DNA of 64,000 nucleotides from Chloroflexota bacterium (GCA_026708035.1 JAPOVQ010000025.1:62001-126000); one strand, 5' to 3'. Numbered from the stretch's first letter, positions 47,338 through 55,482 are shown. The notes: a model not told the origin generated them from the letters alone. A program made the numbers and translations.

Positions 47338-50300
47338 TATCCGGTGCTCAAGGTGGATGTCGACGGGGACGGAACCGCCACCTGGCGGGAGTTGGGCCAG
47401 CAGTACCCGAACGTCCCGCCGGCGTTCGCGGAAGGCGAGACGGCCACGCGCTCGGTGGACGAGAACACGGCGACGGGGCAGGACATCGGCGCGCCGGTGA
47501 CGGCCACGGACGCCGACGAAGGCGACGTGGTGACCTACGCGCTGGGCGGGACGGATGCGGCCAGCTTCGATCTCGACACGGCCACGGGGCAACTGCGGAC
47601 GAGCGCGGCGTTGGACTACGAGACACAGGCCGACTACGAGGTAACCATCACCGCCAGCGACGACCACGGCGACGGCTCGAGCATCACGGTCACGATCACC
47701 GTGGGCGATCTGGTGGACTCGCCGCCCGCGCCGGCGAACCTGGCGGCGGGGACGGTGACGGCGAGCACCGTGCCGTTGAGCTGGGATGCGGTGACCGGCG
47801 CGGCGAAGTATCGGGTCGAGTACCGCGTGAAAGACGCCGAGACCTGGACGACGGACGACGAGACCCTGACGACCGCGACCCATACCGTGGATGAGCTCTA
47901 CTGCGGGACGGCCTACGAGTTCCGGGTCAGCACCTACGGCGACGGCACGACCCATACCGCGGAATGGAGCGCGCCGTCGGGGACGGTCGCAGCGGCGACG
48001 AGCGCCTGCCCGGCGCCGGTGTTCGGGGACGAGACCTACGCCTTCAGTCTGGCGGAGGACGCCGCCACGGACGCCGACGTGGGGACGATCACCGCCACCA
48101 TCACGGGCGGCCCGCCGGTGACCTACGCCATCACGGCGGGCAACACGGCTGGCGCCTTCGCGATCGACGCGGCCAGCGGCGAGCTTACGGTGGCCAAGGC
48201 GCTGGACTACGAGACCACGGCGAGCTACGCGCTGACGGTGACGGCCAGCTACGGGGCCAGCACGGCGACGGCCGCGGTCGCCATCACCGTCACCAACGTC
48301 GTGGAGCCTCCGGTGTTCGGCGCGGCGAGCTACGCCTTCACCGTGGCCGAGGACGCGGGGATCAGCACGACGATCGGGACCGTGGCGGCCACCGACCCCG
48401 AGGGCGGGACGGTGATCTACTACGACATTACGGCGGGGGACGACGACAGCCTGTTTGCGGTGGACGTGCTGGCGGGGCGCCTCGTAGTGGCCGTCCCGCT
48501 GGACTACGAGAGCACGGCGAGCCACACGCTGACGGTGCGGGCCAGTACGCCTGATGATGCCGAGACGACCGTGACGGTCACTGTCACGGTGACGGACGTC
48601 GCCGAGCCACCGGTCTTCGGGGCGGAGAGCTATGCCTTCAGCGTGGCGGGAGACGCGGCGTTGGAGGCCGACGTGGGGACAGTGACGGCCACCGTTCGCG
48701 CCAATGGGGCGGTGAGCTACTCAATCTCGGCAGGCGACGAGAACGGCGCGTTCACCATCGATGACGCGACGGGAGAGCTGACGGTGGCGGCGGCGCTGGA
48801 CTATGCAACCACGGCGAGCTATGCGCTGACGGTGACGGCGAGCCATGGGGTGAGCACGACCACGGTGCCGGTCGCTATCACGATCACGGCACCGACGCCG
48901 GTCTTCGACGAGGCCAGCTATGCCTTTGGCGTGGCCGACGACGCGGTCGTCGGGACCGCGGTGGGCACGGTCGCGGCCTCCGTTGTCGGCAGTTCGGCGA
49001 TCGCGCACACCATAACGGCGGGCAATACCGGTGACGCCTTCGCCATCGCCCAAGCCAGCGGCCAGCTCACGGTGGCCGCCGCGCTCGACGCGGACACGGT
49101 GTCAACCTACACGCTCACCGTGCAGGCGAGCGTCGGCAGCGGCGACGACGTGAAGACCGCCACGACCACCGTCACGCTGACCGTGCAGGGGGCACCGCCC
49201 GCGCCGGCGAACCTCACGGCAGGCACGCTCACTCAAACCAGTGTCCCGCTGAGCTGGGACGCGGTGACCGGAGCGGCGAAATATCGCGTCGAGTACCGCG
49301 CGACGGCTACGGAATCGGAGGAGTCGGAGACTGGGGAGTCTGGGACTGAGGAGTCGGACGAGGAGGAGACGGTCAGCTGGATCACCGACGACGAGACGCT
49401 CACGGGCACCACCCACACGGTGGACGAGCTGACCTGCGGCACGGCCTACGAGTTCCGGGTCACCGCGTTCGGGGATCAGGTGGTGCACACGGCGGCGTGG
49501 GGCACGCCGGCGACCGCGGTGTCGGCGACGACGGCCATCTGCCCGCCCCCGGCCCCCGACAATCTGGCCGCGGGCACGGTTGGGAAAACCAGCATCCCGC
49601 TCACGTGGGACGCCGTGACCGGCGCCGCCAAGTACCGTCTGGAGTATCGCGTCAGCGACACCGATACCTGGTCGAGCGCCAGCGATGCGATCACCGCGGC
49701 GGCGTACACGGTGGACGACCTCACCTGCGGCACGTCGTATGAAGTCCAAGTGAGCGCCTTCGGCGACGGCGTTTCGCTTGTCGCCGAATGGGGTGCGGCC
49801 TCAACGGTTGTCACGGCTGCAACGGCCTTGTGCGCGCCCCCGGCCCCGACAAACGTCGCCGCGGGCACGGTTGGGAAAACCAGCATCCCGCTCACGTGGG
49901 ACGCCGTGACCGGCGCCGCGAAGTACCGCGTCGAGTACCGCGTCAGCGGCGCCGACACCTGGACGACCGCCAGCGACTCGATCACCGGGGAGGCGTACAC
50001 GGTGGAGGAACTCACTTGTGGCACGTCGTACGCGGTTCAAGTGAGTGCCTTTGGGGACGGCGCCTCGCTTGCGGCCGAATGGGGCGCGGCCTCCGCGGCT
50101 CTCACGGCGGCGACGGCTTTGTGCGCGCCCCCGGCCCCGACCAAACTGGCCGCGGGCACGGTTGGGAAAACCAGCATCCCGCTCACGTGGGACGCCGTGA
50201 CCGGCGCCGCGAAGTACCGCGTCGAGTACCGCGTCAGCGACACCGAGACCTGGACGACCGCCAGCGACGCGATCACCGCTGCGGCATACACGGTGGAGGA

Positions 50301-52239
50301 ACTCACCTGCGGCACGGCCTATGAGTTCCGTGTGAGCATCTACGGCGACGGCTCCACCTTGGCCGCCGCGTGGGGGGCGGCTTCCACCGCCCTCGCCGCC
50401 AGCACCGGCGCCTGCGACCCCTGCGACCCGCTGGCCGTCGTCGACGCCACGCTGACGAAGGTCACCGGGACAACGGAGGTCAAATTCAATTGGGCCTATG
50501 GCAACGGATGCACCGAGTTCGAGGCGGCGCGGTATCACGTTGGCTACGCCGTAGAGTACGCCGATGGCACCAAGTCCACCGGTGAGTATCAGTCCATCAC
50601 GGCTCCGCCCCTCACCTTCCGGCCGAAAATGACGCATGAGACCTCCGGGTCGCCGCTGGTGCGCTTCCGGTGGACCGATTTGGACTTTGTGCTCGAGGAG
50701 GGTGACGACCCGTCCGAGAACCTGACCTTCAGCTTCGATCCGGCGCCCAGCTTGGTCTACAACTGGCCGCCGGCGTTCGGGAAGGCCAGCTACGCGTTCA
50801 CGCTGGCGGAAGACGCGGCGGTTGCCGCGGCGGTCGGCAGTGTGAGCGCCTCCGACCCCAACGACGGCGACACCGTGACCTATGCGATCACCGCAGGCAA
50901 CACCGGCGACGCATTTGCGATCAACGCTGCGAACGGCGCGATCACGGTGGCGGGCGCGCTGGACTACGAGACCACGTCGACCTATTCCCTCACCGTCCAG
51001 GCGAGCGACTCGGAGAGCGCCGCCACAACCGTGACGGTCACCGTCACCGTGACGGACGTGGCCGAGCCGCCGGTGTTTGGCGCGGCCAGCTATGCCTTCT
51101 CCGTGGCCGAGGACGCGGCCGAGGCCGCCGCGGTGGGGACGGTCGGCGCGACGGTGCGCGCCAACGGCGCGGTGGCCTACGCGATCACGGCGGGCAACGA
51201 CGCCGGCGGCTTTGCCATTGACACCAGCTCGGGCGCCATCACGGTGGCCGGCGCGCTGGACTACGAGGGCACGACGAGCTACGCGCTGACGGTGACGGCC
51301 AGTCACGGGGTGAGCACATCGACGGTCGCGGTGGCCATCACGGTGACGGACGTGGCCGAGCCGCCGGACTTCGGGGAGTCCAGCTACGCCTTCAGCGTTG
51401 CGGAAGACGCGGCGGAGGACGCTGCCGTGGGGACGATCGGCGCGACGGTGCGCGCCAATGGCGCGGTGAGCTACGCGATCACGGCGGGCAACGATGCCGG
51501 CGCCTTTGCCATCGATGCTAGCTCGGGCGCCATCACGGTGGACGGCGCGCTGGACTACGAGACCACCACGAGCTACGCGCTGACGGTGACGGCCAGTCAC
51601 GGGGTGAGCACGTCGACGGTCTCGGTTGCGATCACGGTGACGGACGTGGCCGAGCCGCCGGTGTTCGGCGCGGCGAGCTATGCCTTCTCAGTGGCCGAGG
51701 ACGCGGCGGAGGACGCCGCCGTGGGGACGGTCGGTGCGACGGTGCGCGCCAATGGCGCGGTGAGCTACGCGATCACGGCGGGCAACGATGCCGGCGCCTT
51801 TGCCATCGATGCTAGCTCGGGCGCCATCACGGTGGACGGCGCGCTGGACTACGAGACCACCACGAGCTACGCGCTGACGGTGACGGCCAGTCACGGGGTG
51901 AGCACGTCGACGGTCGCGGTGGCCATCACGGTCACGGACGTCGTGGACACCCGTCCGGCGAAGCCGACGAATCTGACGGCGACGGTGAATACCGCCGGCT
52001 CGATCACCTTGAGCTGGGACGATCCCGGTGACGAATCGATCACCGGCTACCAGATCCTGCGGAGGCGGCCCAGCGAGGGTGAAAAGACGTTGCTGGTCTA
52101 CGTGAAAAACACGGGCAGCAGCAGCACCACGTACACCGACACGAGCGTGACCGATGGCGTGCGCCATGTCTACCGGATCAAGGCGATCAACGCCGTCGGC
52201 CTGAGCGAAATCTCCCACTTCGTGCGCGTCGACCCCTAG
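47338..52239 (+). CDS. Giant repeat protein, part 3 (cadherin/FnIII array)
   Basis: Same frame as part 2, separated only by TAA. About 1,633 codons; a GTG at 47344 could serve as start but has no ribosome-binding site. Order: end of GLUG module 7 with a calcium-like '[10 protein letters not shown]', cadherin-like ('VTYALGGTDAASFDLD'), FnIII, four cadherin-like repeats (48010-49190), four FnIII (49197-50417, the first with an acidic insert at 49311-49375), an unknown 340-bp part, four cadherin-like repeats (50770-51945), final FnIII. Cadherin repeats read F-x-x-x-S-Y-A-F-S-V-A-E-D-A. No C-terminal anchor is seen. The last domains are highly homogenised DNA repeats. Confidence 0.75.
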   Translation, partial: YPVLKVDVDGDGTATWRELGQQYPNVPPAFAEGETATRSVDENTATGQDIGAPVTATDADEGDVVTYALGGTDAASFDLDTATGQLRTSAALDYETQADYEVTITASDDHGDGSSITVTITVGDLVDSPPAPANLAAGTVTASTVPLSWDAVTGAAKYRVEYRVKDAETWTTDDETLTTATHTVDELYCGTAYEFRVSTYGDGTTHTAEWSAPSGTVAAATSACPAPVFGDETYAFSLAEDAATDADVGTITATITGGPPVTYAITAGNTAGAFAIDAASGELTVAKALDYETTASYALTVTASYGASTATAAVAITVTNVVEPPVFGAASYAFTVAEDAGISTTIGTVAATDPEGGTVIYYDITAGDDDSLFAVDVLAGRLVVAVPLDYESTASHTLTVRASTPDDAETTVTVTVTVTDVAEPPVFGAESYAFSVAGDAALEADVGTVTATVRANGAVSYSISAGDENGAFTIDDATGELTVAAALDYATTASYALTVTASHGVSTTTVPVAITITAPTPVFDEASYAFGVADDAVVGTAVGTVAASVVGSSAIAHTITAGNTGDAFAIAQASGQLTVAAALDADTVSTYTLTVQASVGSGDDVKTATTTVTLTVQGAPPAPANLTAGTLTQTSVPLSWDAVTGAAKYRVEYRATATESEESETGESGTEESDEEETVSWITDDETLTGTTHTVDELTCGTAYEFRVTAFGDQVVHTAAWGTPATAVSATTAICPPPAPDNLAAGTVGKTSIPLTWDAVTGAAKYRLEYRVSDTDTWSSASDAITAAAYTVDDLTCGTSYEVQVSAFGDGVSLVAEWGAASTVVTAATALCAPPAPTNVAAGTVGKTSIPLTWDAVTGAAKYRVEYRVSGADTWTTASDSITGEAYTVEELTCGTSYAVQVSAFGDGASLAAEWGAASAALTAATALCAPPAPTKLAAGTVGKTSIPLTWDAVTGAAKYRVEYRVSDTETWTTASDAITAAAYTVEELTCGTAYEFRVSIYGDGSTLAAAWGAASTALAASTGACDPCDPLAVVDATLTKVTGTTEVKFNWAYGNGCTEFEAARYHVGYAVEYADGTKSTGEYQSITAPPLTFRPKMTHETSGSPLVRFRWTDLDFVLEEGDDPSENLTFSFDPAPSLVYNWPPAFGKASYAFTLAEDAAVAAAVGSVSASDPNDGDTVTYAITAGNTGDAFAINAANGAITVAGALDYETTSTYSLTVQASDSESAATTVTVTVTVTDVAEPPVFGAASYAFSVAEDAAEAAAVGTVGATVRANGAVAYAITAGNDAGGFAIDTSSGAITVAGALDYEGTTSYALTVTASHGVSTSTVAVAITVTDVAEPPDFGESSYAFSVAEDAAEDAAVGTIGATVRANGAVSYAITAGNDAGAFAIDASSGAITVDGALDYETTTSYALTVTASHGVSTSTVSVAITVTDVAEPPVFGAASYAFSVAEDAAEDAAVGTVGATVRANGAVSYAITAGNDAGAFAIDASSGAITVDGALDYETTTSYALTVTASHGVSTSTVAVAITVTDVVDTRPAKPTNLTATVNTAGSITLSWDDPGDESITGYQILRRRPSEGEKTLLVYVKNTGSSSTTYTDTSVTDGVRHVYRIKAINAVGLSEISHFVRVDP
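49551..50420 (+). repeat. Three 291-bp FnIII tandem repeats
   Basis: The segment 'ttgggaaaac' recurs at 49580, 49871 and 50162, exactly 291 bp (97 codons) apart, within long near-identical stretches. Recent duplication or gene conversion. Confidence 0.85.
51064..51945 (+). repeat. Three 294-bp cadherin-like tandem repeats
   Basis: 'gagccgccgg' recurs at 51064, 51358 and 51652, 294 bp (98 codons) apart. The last two units are almost identical over about 180 bp. Confidence 0.85.
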
Positions 52240-52571
52240 GAGCGCCGAATCCACAGCTTCACCGCAATGACCAGAGTGGCTCGCACATGCGATTCCCAAG
52301 GCCAGTCGGACGAGGCTGGGGTGTGGCCCACCGGCACGTGGAGCAGACGCAACAGTTGATTTCACATGTGACATCGCCGCCTCATCGGCCGAGTCGGAGG
52401 GTGCCCACATCGAACATCGGCACCTGGCAGAGCCTTAGACGTTGGTGGCGGCTGTGGAGATGTTGCCGCGACGGCTCCGGCCGGGCCGAACGGCCGACAG
52501 AAACGTTGGCAGACGTTGGCAAAACGCCAAAAGACGAGCGTTTCGGGGCGGCGAAAACCGGCTCCCAAACC
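52240..52571. other. 332-bp intergenic stretch at right island boundary
   Basis: No gene. It contains the right GTTGGCAG repeat pair (52504-52521) and an adjoining ttggc/gccaa inverted pair (52516-52530), then the tRNA-Lys 3' end. Confidence 0.6.
52504..52521 (+). repeat. Right GTTGGCAG direct-repeat pair (possible integrase arm site)
   Basis: CGTTGGCAG (52504) and CGTTGGCA (52514), 10 bp apart, same orientation as the left pair at 28299-28318. About 50 bp from the tRNA 3' end. Function is inference. Confidence 0.4.
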
Positions 52572-52647
52572 TGGTACCCCCGGTAGGAATCGAACCTACA
52601 ACCTTCGGATTAAGAGTCCGCTGCTCTGCCAATTGAGCTACGGAGGC
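52572..52647 (-). tRNA. tRNA-Lys (anticodon CTT)
   Basis: Read on the minus strand: acceptor GCCTCCG pairs with CGGGGGT (first pair G-T), D-arm GCTC/GAGC, anticodon loop CTCTTAA giving CTT, T-arm gtagg-ttcgaat-cctac, discriminator A and encoded CCA. Length 76. The 27-43 pair is mismatched. Its 3' 48 bases are duplicated at 28136-28183, making it the likely integration target of the island to its left. It is divergent from the small ORF/membrane protein genes at 52727. Confidence 0.95.
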
Positions 52648-52726
52648 CGGTTGCCCAGTCTACTGGCGCGGTGCTGGCGGGCTCAATGATCGGGCGCCGA
52701 CGGCGACATGAATTAAGCTGGACGGC

Positions 52727-52849
52727 ATGAGCAGCGACGCCCCGCAAGAGCCCCTGGATCTGAAACGTGAAGGACGACGCTGGCGGCTCGCATCCACGCC
52801 GACCCCTCAAGTGTCCACGATGACCGCCCGCGCCGCCCCGCCCGAATGA
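52727..52849 (+). CDS. Possible small ORF (40 residues) overlapping the next gene
   Basis: ATG 52727 to TGA 52847-52849, reading 'MSSDAPQEPLDLKREGRRWR' and on to a Pro/Ala-rich end. The stop overlaps the start of the following membrane-protein gene as ATGA, the same coupling seen in several gene pairs here, which is the main support. The ribosome-binding site is weak and no family is recognised. It could equally be leader sequence of the downstream gene. Confidence 0.35.
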   Translation: MSSDAPQEPLDLKREGRRWRLASTPTPQVSTMTARAAPPE

Positions 52850-53478
52850 CGATCCTGCGACACATTGCCGACGTTCCGCTCTATGCGGCGATCGGCGTCG
52901 GGCCGCTGGTGGCCGGGCGGACGGTCATCGATGGATTTATCGGTGTCCAGGGCGATCCTTGGCTCGGGCGCACGTCGCTCACCATCGAGTGGCTGGCATT
53001 TGTGGTGCTCGGCTACTTCTTCACGCGAACCATGGTTGGGCTGGCGTTGGACTACGAGGCCTTCTGGCGCGTGCCGGGTCGGGTGAGCGAGTTTGCCGCG
53101 CTGCTGGCGGTGGAGACGACCCCCGGGCCACTGCATGCGCACGTGGAGCGCGCCGGGGGCGACGTTTCGGCGGCGCTTCACGCCCGAGCGCTGCGTGAAG
53201 CGGGCATCGGCGGAGGACCGCTCGGTCGGCTGAACTATTCCTACATCGCCATCCGGGCGGGCTGCCTCGGGGCCTTGGTTGCGCTGGTCTGCCTGGTTGT
53301 GGAGCTGCTGCGACGGGCGGCGAGCGGCGAACAAGACGTGCTGCTCATCGGGATTCTCGCGGCCGGCGCGGCGGCGGCGGTGCTTGTCGCATCGTTTGCC
53401 AGCCGGATTATCGGCCGCGGCGTCGCCTACTACGCCGCTCGTGGGATTCGGAAGCAGGCGGTGACGGCTTCAGCCTGA
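52846..53478 (+). CDS. Hypothetical integral membrane protein
   Basis: 210 residues, family not recognised. Hydrophobic segments are visible near residues 7-25, 45-65 ('LTIEWLAFVVLGYFFTR'), 135-155 ('CLGALVALVCLVVELL') and 165-185 ('VLLIGILAAGAAAAVLVASF'); a soluble stretch of about 60 residues lies in the middle. The C-terminus is basic. The start at ATG 52846 overlaps the preceding small ORF. It converges on the NIF3-like gene. No function proposed. Confidence 0.75.
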   Translation: MTILRHIADVPLYAAIGVGPLVAGRTVIDGFIGVQGDPWLGRTSLTIEWLAFVVLGYFFTRTMVGLALDYEAFWRVPGRVSEFAALLAVETTPGPLHAHVERAGGDVSAALHARALREAGIGGGPLGRLNYSYIAIRAGCLGALVALVCLVVELLRRAASGEQDVLLIGILAAGAAAAVLVASFASRIIGRGVAYYAARGIRKQAVTASA

Positions 53479-53519
53479 GTCTGCCGAGGTCCGGTCGCGA
53501 GCCAACTCTGCCGGCCGGG

Positions 53520-54284
53520 CTAAGCGATCGTTGGCAGGTCGAGGAACTTTGCCTCGCAGTTGCGCCGCTCGGCGATGAGATCGGCCAGGGCGCGTACCCC
53601 GAACACCTCAGTTGCATAGTGCCCGGCGGCGATGAAGTGGATGCCAAGTTCGCGCGCGAGCATCTCCGCCGGCTCGGCCATGTCGCCCGTGAGCAACACG
53701 TCGGCCCCAAGAGCCTGGGCTTCCTGAAGAAAGGACGAGCCGCTACCGCTGCACACGGCGACGCGCCGAATCGAGGCCGATCCGTGCAGGAATGTCGCGT
53801 GCGGACGGCCAATGGCGGCTTCCACGCGCTCCACCAGCGCCGACGGTGACAGCGGCTGGGGCGCGCGGCCAATCTTGCCGATGGCCTGACCGCCGCTGAG
53901 GGCGAACGGCGTGGACTCCGGTTCGAGCCCGAGCGCCCGCACGATTTGCGCGTTGTTGCCCAGGCTGGCGTGCGCGTCCAACGCCAGGTGGTAGGCGGCC
54001 AGGCTGATATCGGCGTCGAACAGCGCGCGCAGTCGCTCACGCATGACGCGAGTGACCACGCGGCTTTCACGGTCCCAGAAGAGCCCGTGGTGCACGACGA
54101 CAAGCTGCGCGCCAGCCCGCGCGGCTTGCCCAAACAGCGCCAGGCTGGAGCTGACGGCGGTGACCACCCGCTCGACGCGCTTGCTTCCGACTACCTGCAA
54201 GCCCATGGGCCCATAGTCGGGAAACGCGGCCGCCTCCAGCGTGTCGTCCAGAAACGCGATCAGGTCGTCGCGGCGCTCGGACAC
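53520..54284 (-). CDS. NIF3-like dinuclear metal-binding protein (DUF34)
   Basis: About 254 residues, the usual bacterial length. Metal-site motifs: 'VVVHHGLFWD' (His-His), 'SLAAYHLALDAH', 'DVLLTGDMAEP' and 'FIAAGHYATEVFG'. NIF3/DUF34 proteins form hexamers with two-metal sites; one proposed role is GTP cyclohydrolase I type 2, and the true role is unsettled. Start is GTG 54284, seven bases after the DUF5069 gene stop, implying coupling; the longer frame to 54488 would overlap that gene and is rejected. No strong ribosome-binding site is seen. Confidence 0.88.
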   Translation of the reverse strand: MSERRDDLIAFLDDTLEAAAFPDYGPMGLQVVGSKRVERVVTAVSSSLALFGQAARAGAQLVVVHHGLFWDRESRVVTRVMRERLRALFDADISLAAYHLALDAHASLGNNAQIVRALGLEPESTPFALSGGQAIGKIGRAPQPLSPSALVERVEAAIGRPHATFLHGSASIRRVAVCSGSGSSFLQEAQALGADVLLTGDMAEPAEMLARELGIHFIAAGHYATEVFGVRALADLIAERRNCEAKFLDLPTIA

Positions 54285-54291
54285 CCGGCGG

Positions 54292-54546
54292 CTAGCTGAC
54301 GGCCTTGCTTGCCTCGCGCACCTGATCGACCAGCTCGCCGTCGGTGTCGCTGGTCGTGGCGATGCGCATGAACTCATCCGCCGAGATCCCCAGCTCGCCC
54401 AGCACGCGCTTGTCGATGGGGCACGGGTAGATGTAGTCGTCGATGGTCCCGTCGGCCTTGGCCCGGGCCTTGTCCGACATGCGGGCAATCCAGGGAATGC
54501 CGCCGATCACCAGGTCACGAGATCGCGGCTGGAAGCCTTCGCTCAT
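54292..54546 (-). CDS. DUF5069 family small protein
   Basis: 84 residues. The N-terminus matches the DUF5069 pattern ('GGIPWIARMSDKARAK', then 'DGTIDDYIYPCPIDKRVL' and 'LGISADEFM'). Family function unknown. It is upstream of, and 7 bp from, the NIF3-like gene, so the two are probably co-translated. No signal peptide or membrane segment. Confidence 0.8.
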   Translation of the reverse strand: MSEGFQPRSRDLVIGGIPWIARMSDKARAKADGTIDDYIYPCPIDKRVLGELGISADEFMRIATTSDTDGELVDQVREASKAVS

Positions 54547-54576
54547 AGGTCAATCCCCTGTGTCGTGTACCAGAGT

Positions 54577-55482
54577 CTAGACCAGCACGGAGGCAAGATG
54601 CCGAACATTTGGCGTGCAGGCGCTCAACTCCCGGACAAGCGTCAAACCGGCCGGATGGGCAGGCTCGGAACGCCAGATTCCCGCGGCGTCGGCGAGGGCG
54701 AGGAGAAGGGCGCCGCTCAGCGGCCGTGCGTCTGCGATTGGACGCGGAACGTCCACCTGGCCGGCCAGGAGGGACTGCCCGGCGCGACCGGACGTCGGAT
54801 CGTGCGGCAGCATCGTGGTTTTACATAACGACCACTCGGCAAAGTCAAGGCCAAAGGCTTCCAGGTCAACGAAAACGATCCCGTCGGAGCCAAGGACCAC
54901 GTTGCCTGGATTCAGATCGAGCGGCACCGTCCGCATGGGGGCGGAACCGATGGTGTCGACAAGCTGGCGAATCTCCTCTGCGACTGCCTCCCCTGCCGGA
55001 TCTTCTTTCCGAACAAGGCCCGAGGCGACCACCGACTCCGCGACTGCCGCGATTTCCGACAGGCGGAGGCTGCGCGCCCGCTCGACGCGCGCGGGGTCCA
55101 TCGCGTTGGTCCAGGCATCGAGCGCCGCGAGCAACGCGTCCCAGGCAGCCGATACTTGCTCCCACGCGGGTCGGGCCGCTTCGCCGCGCAAGGCCTGTGC
55201 CAGGGTGGGGCCGTCAACCCACTCGCGGACCACGGCCGCGTTGGAATCGTCCACCGCCAGCAGCCGTGGCACGGGCGCGCCCCGCGCGGCAAGTGCGGAG
55301 TAGGCGCCGCTCTCCGTGCGCGCCCGCTCGCCGGCTTGGGTCCCGTCAAAGAGCTTGCAGGCAAGGAATCGGGAGCCGTCCCGCACCCGGTATGTCCCAC
55401 GCGCGATGTGTTCGATCCGCGATGGTTCCACGGGGGAGACGCCGGCCGCACCCAATGCGGCACGAACCCTGGAGGCGCTCAA
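54577..55482 (-). CDS. Aminoglycoside phosphotransferase-like kinase (APH/choline kinase fold)
   Basis: About 301 residues. Kinase fold: 'FLACKLFDGTQAGERARTES' (ATP-binding Lys region), 'VVREWVDGPTLAQAL', catalytic segment 'TVPLDLNPGNVVL' and Mg-binding 'VFVDLEAF'. The catalytic motif normally starts with His (H-x-D); here Leu occupies that place while Asp and Asn are kept. TTG 55482 overlaps the stop of the DUF2344 gene (TTGA, 55479-55482); a longer frame to 55908 lies in that gene and is not coding. Substrate unknown; antibiotic resistance is not implied. Confidence 0.8.
   Translation of the reverse strand: MSASRVRAALGAAGVSPVEPSRIEHIARGTYRVRDGSRFLACKLFDGTQAGERARTESGAYSALAARGAPVPRLLAVDDSNAAVVREWVDGPTLAQALRGEAARPAWEQVSAAWDALLAALDAWTNAMDPARVERARSLRLSEIAAVAESVVASGLVRKEDPAGEAVAEEIRQLVDTIGSAPMRTVPLDLNPGNVVLGSDGIVFVDLEAFGLDFAEWSLCKTTMLPHDPTSGRAGQSLLAGQVDVPRPIADARPLSGALLLALADAAGIWRSEPAHPAGLTLVRELSACTPNVRHLASVLV

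Larger units (their letters stand above)
35036..52239 (+). pseudogene. Giant secreted Ig/FnIII/cadherin/GLUG repeat protein, interrupted (about 5,730 residues if repaired)
   Basis: Three consecutive reading frames encode one continuous architecture. Frame 1 (35036 on) ends inside the fourth GLUG module because one base appears missing at 43242/43243. Frame 2 continues that module and stops at TAA 47335-47337, where equivalent module ends read CAA (Gln) followed by 'YPVLKVD'. Frame 3 continues in the same frame with 'YPVLKVDVDGDG'. Order: signal peptide, Ig-like, FnIII x2, Ig-like, unknown AT-richer part, cadherin, short LRR, FnIII, cadherin, seven GLUG modules (one FnIII after the fourth), then cadherin/FnIII tandem array to the C-terminus. 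No membrane anchor or sorting motif is seen at the end. The break may be real decay or sequence/assembly error. Confidence 0.75.
28134..52647. mobile_element. Putative tRNA-Lys-bounded genomic island (about 24.4 kb)
   Basis: The interval is bounded by 50-bp exact direct repeats, 28134-28183 and 52570-52619, the right one being part of a complete tRNA-Lys gene. In between are only secreted repeat proteins (RCC1, LRR, Ig/FnIII/cadherin/GLUG), unlike the metabolic genes on either side. GTTGGCA repeats lie 116 bp inside the left copy and about 50 bp inside the right copy, as expected for integrase arm sites (inference). No integrase, excisionase, transposase or replication gene is visible, so the element is not self-mobile as seen. 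Confidence 0.6.

Noticed and set aside
45622-48525. Minus-strand open frame of 967 codons
   Set aside because: Same cause: antisense shadow of GLUG and cadherin repeats. The plus strand has clear domain motifs.
49801-51600. Minus-strand open frame of 599 codons
   Set aside because: Antisense shadow of the FnIII/cadherin array; low-complexity basic translation.
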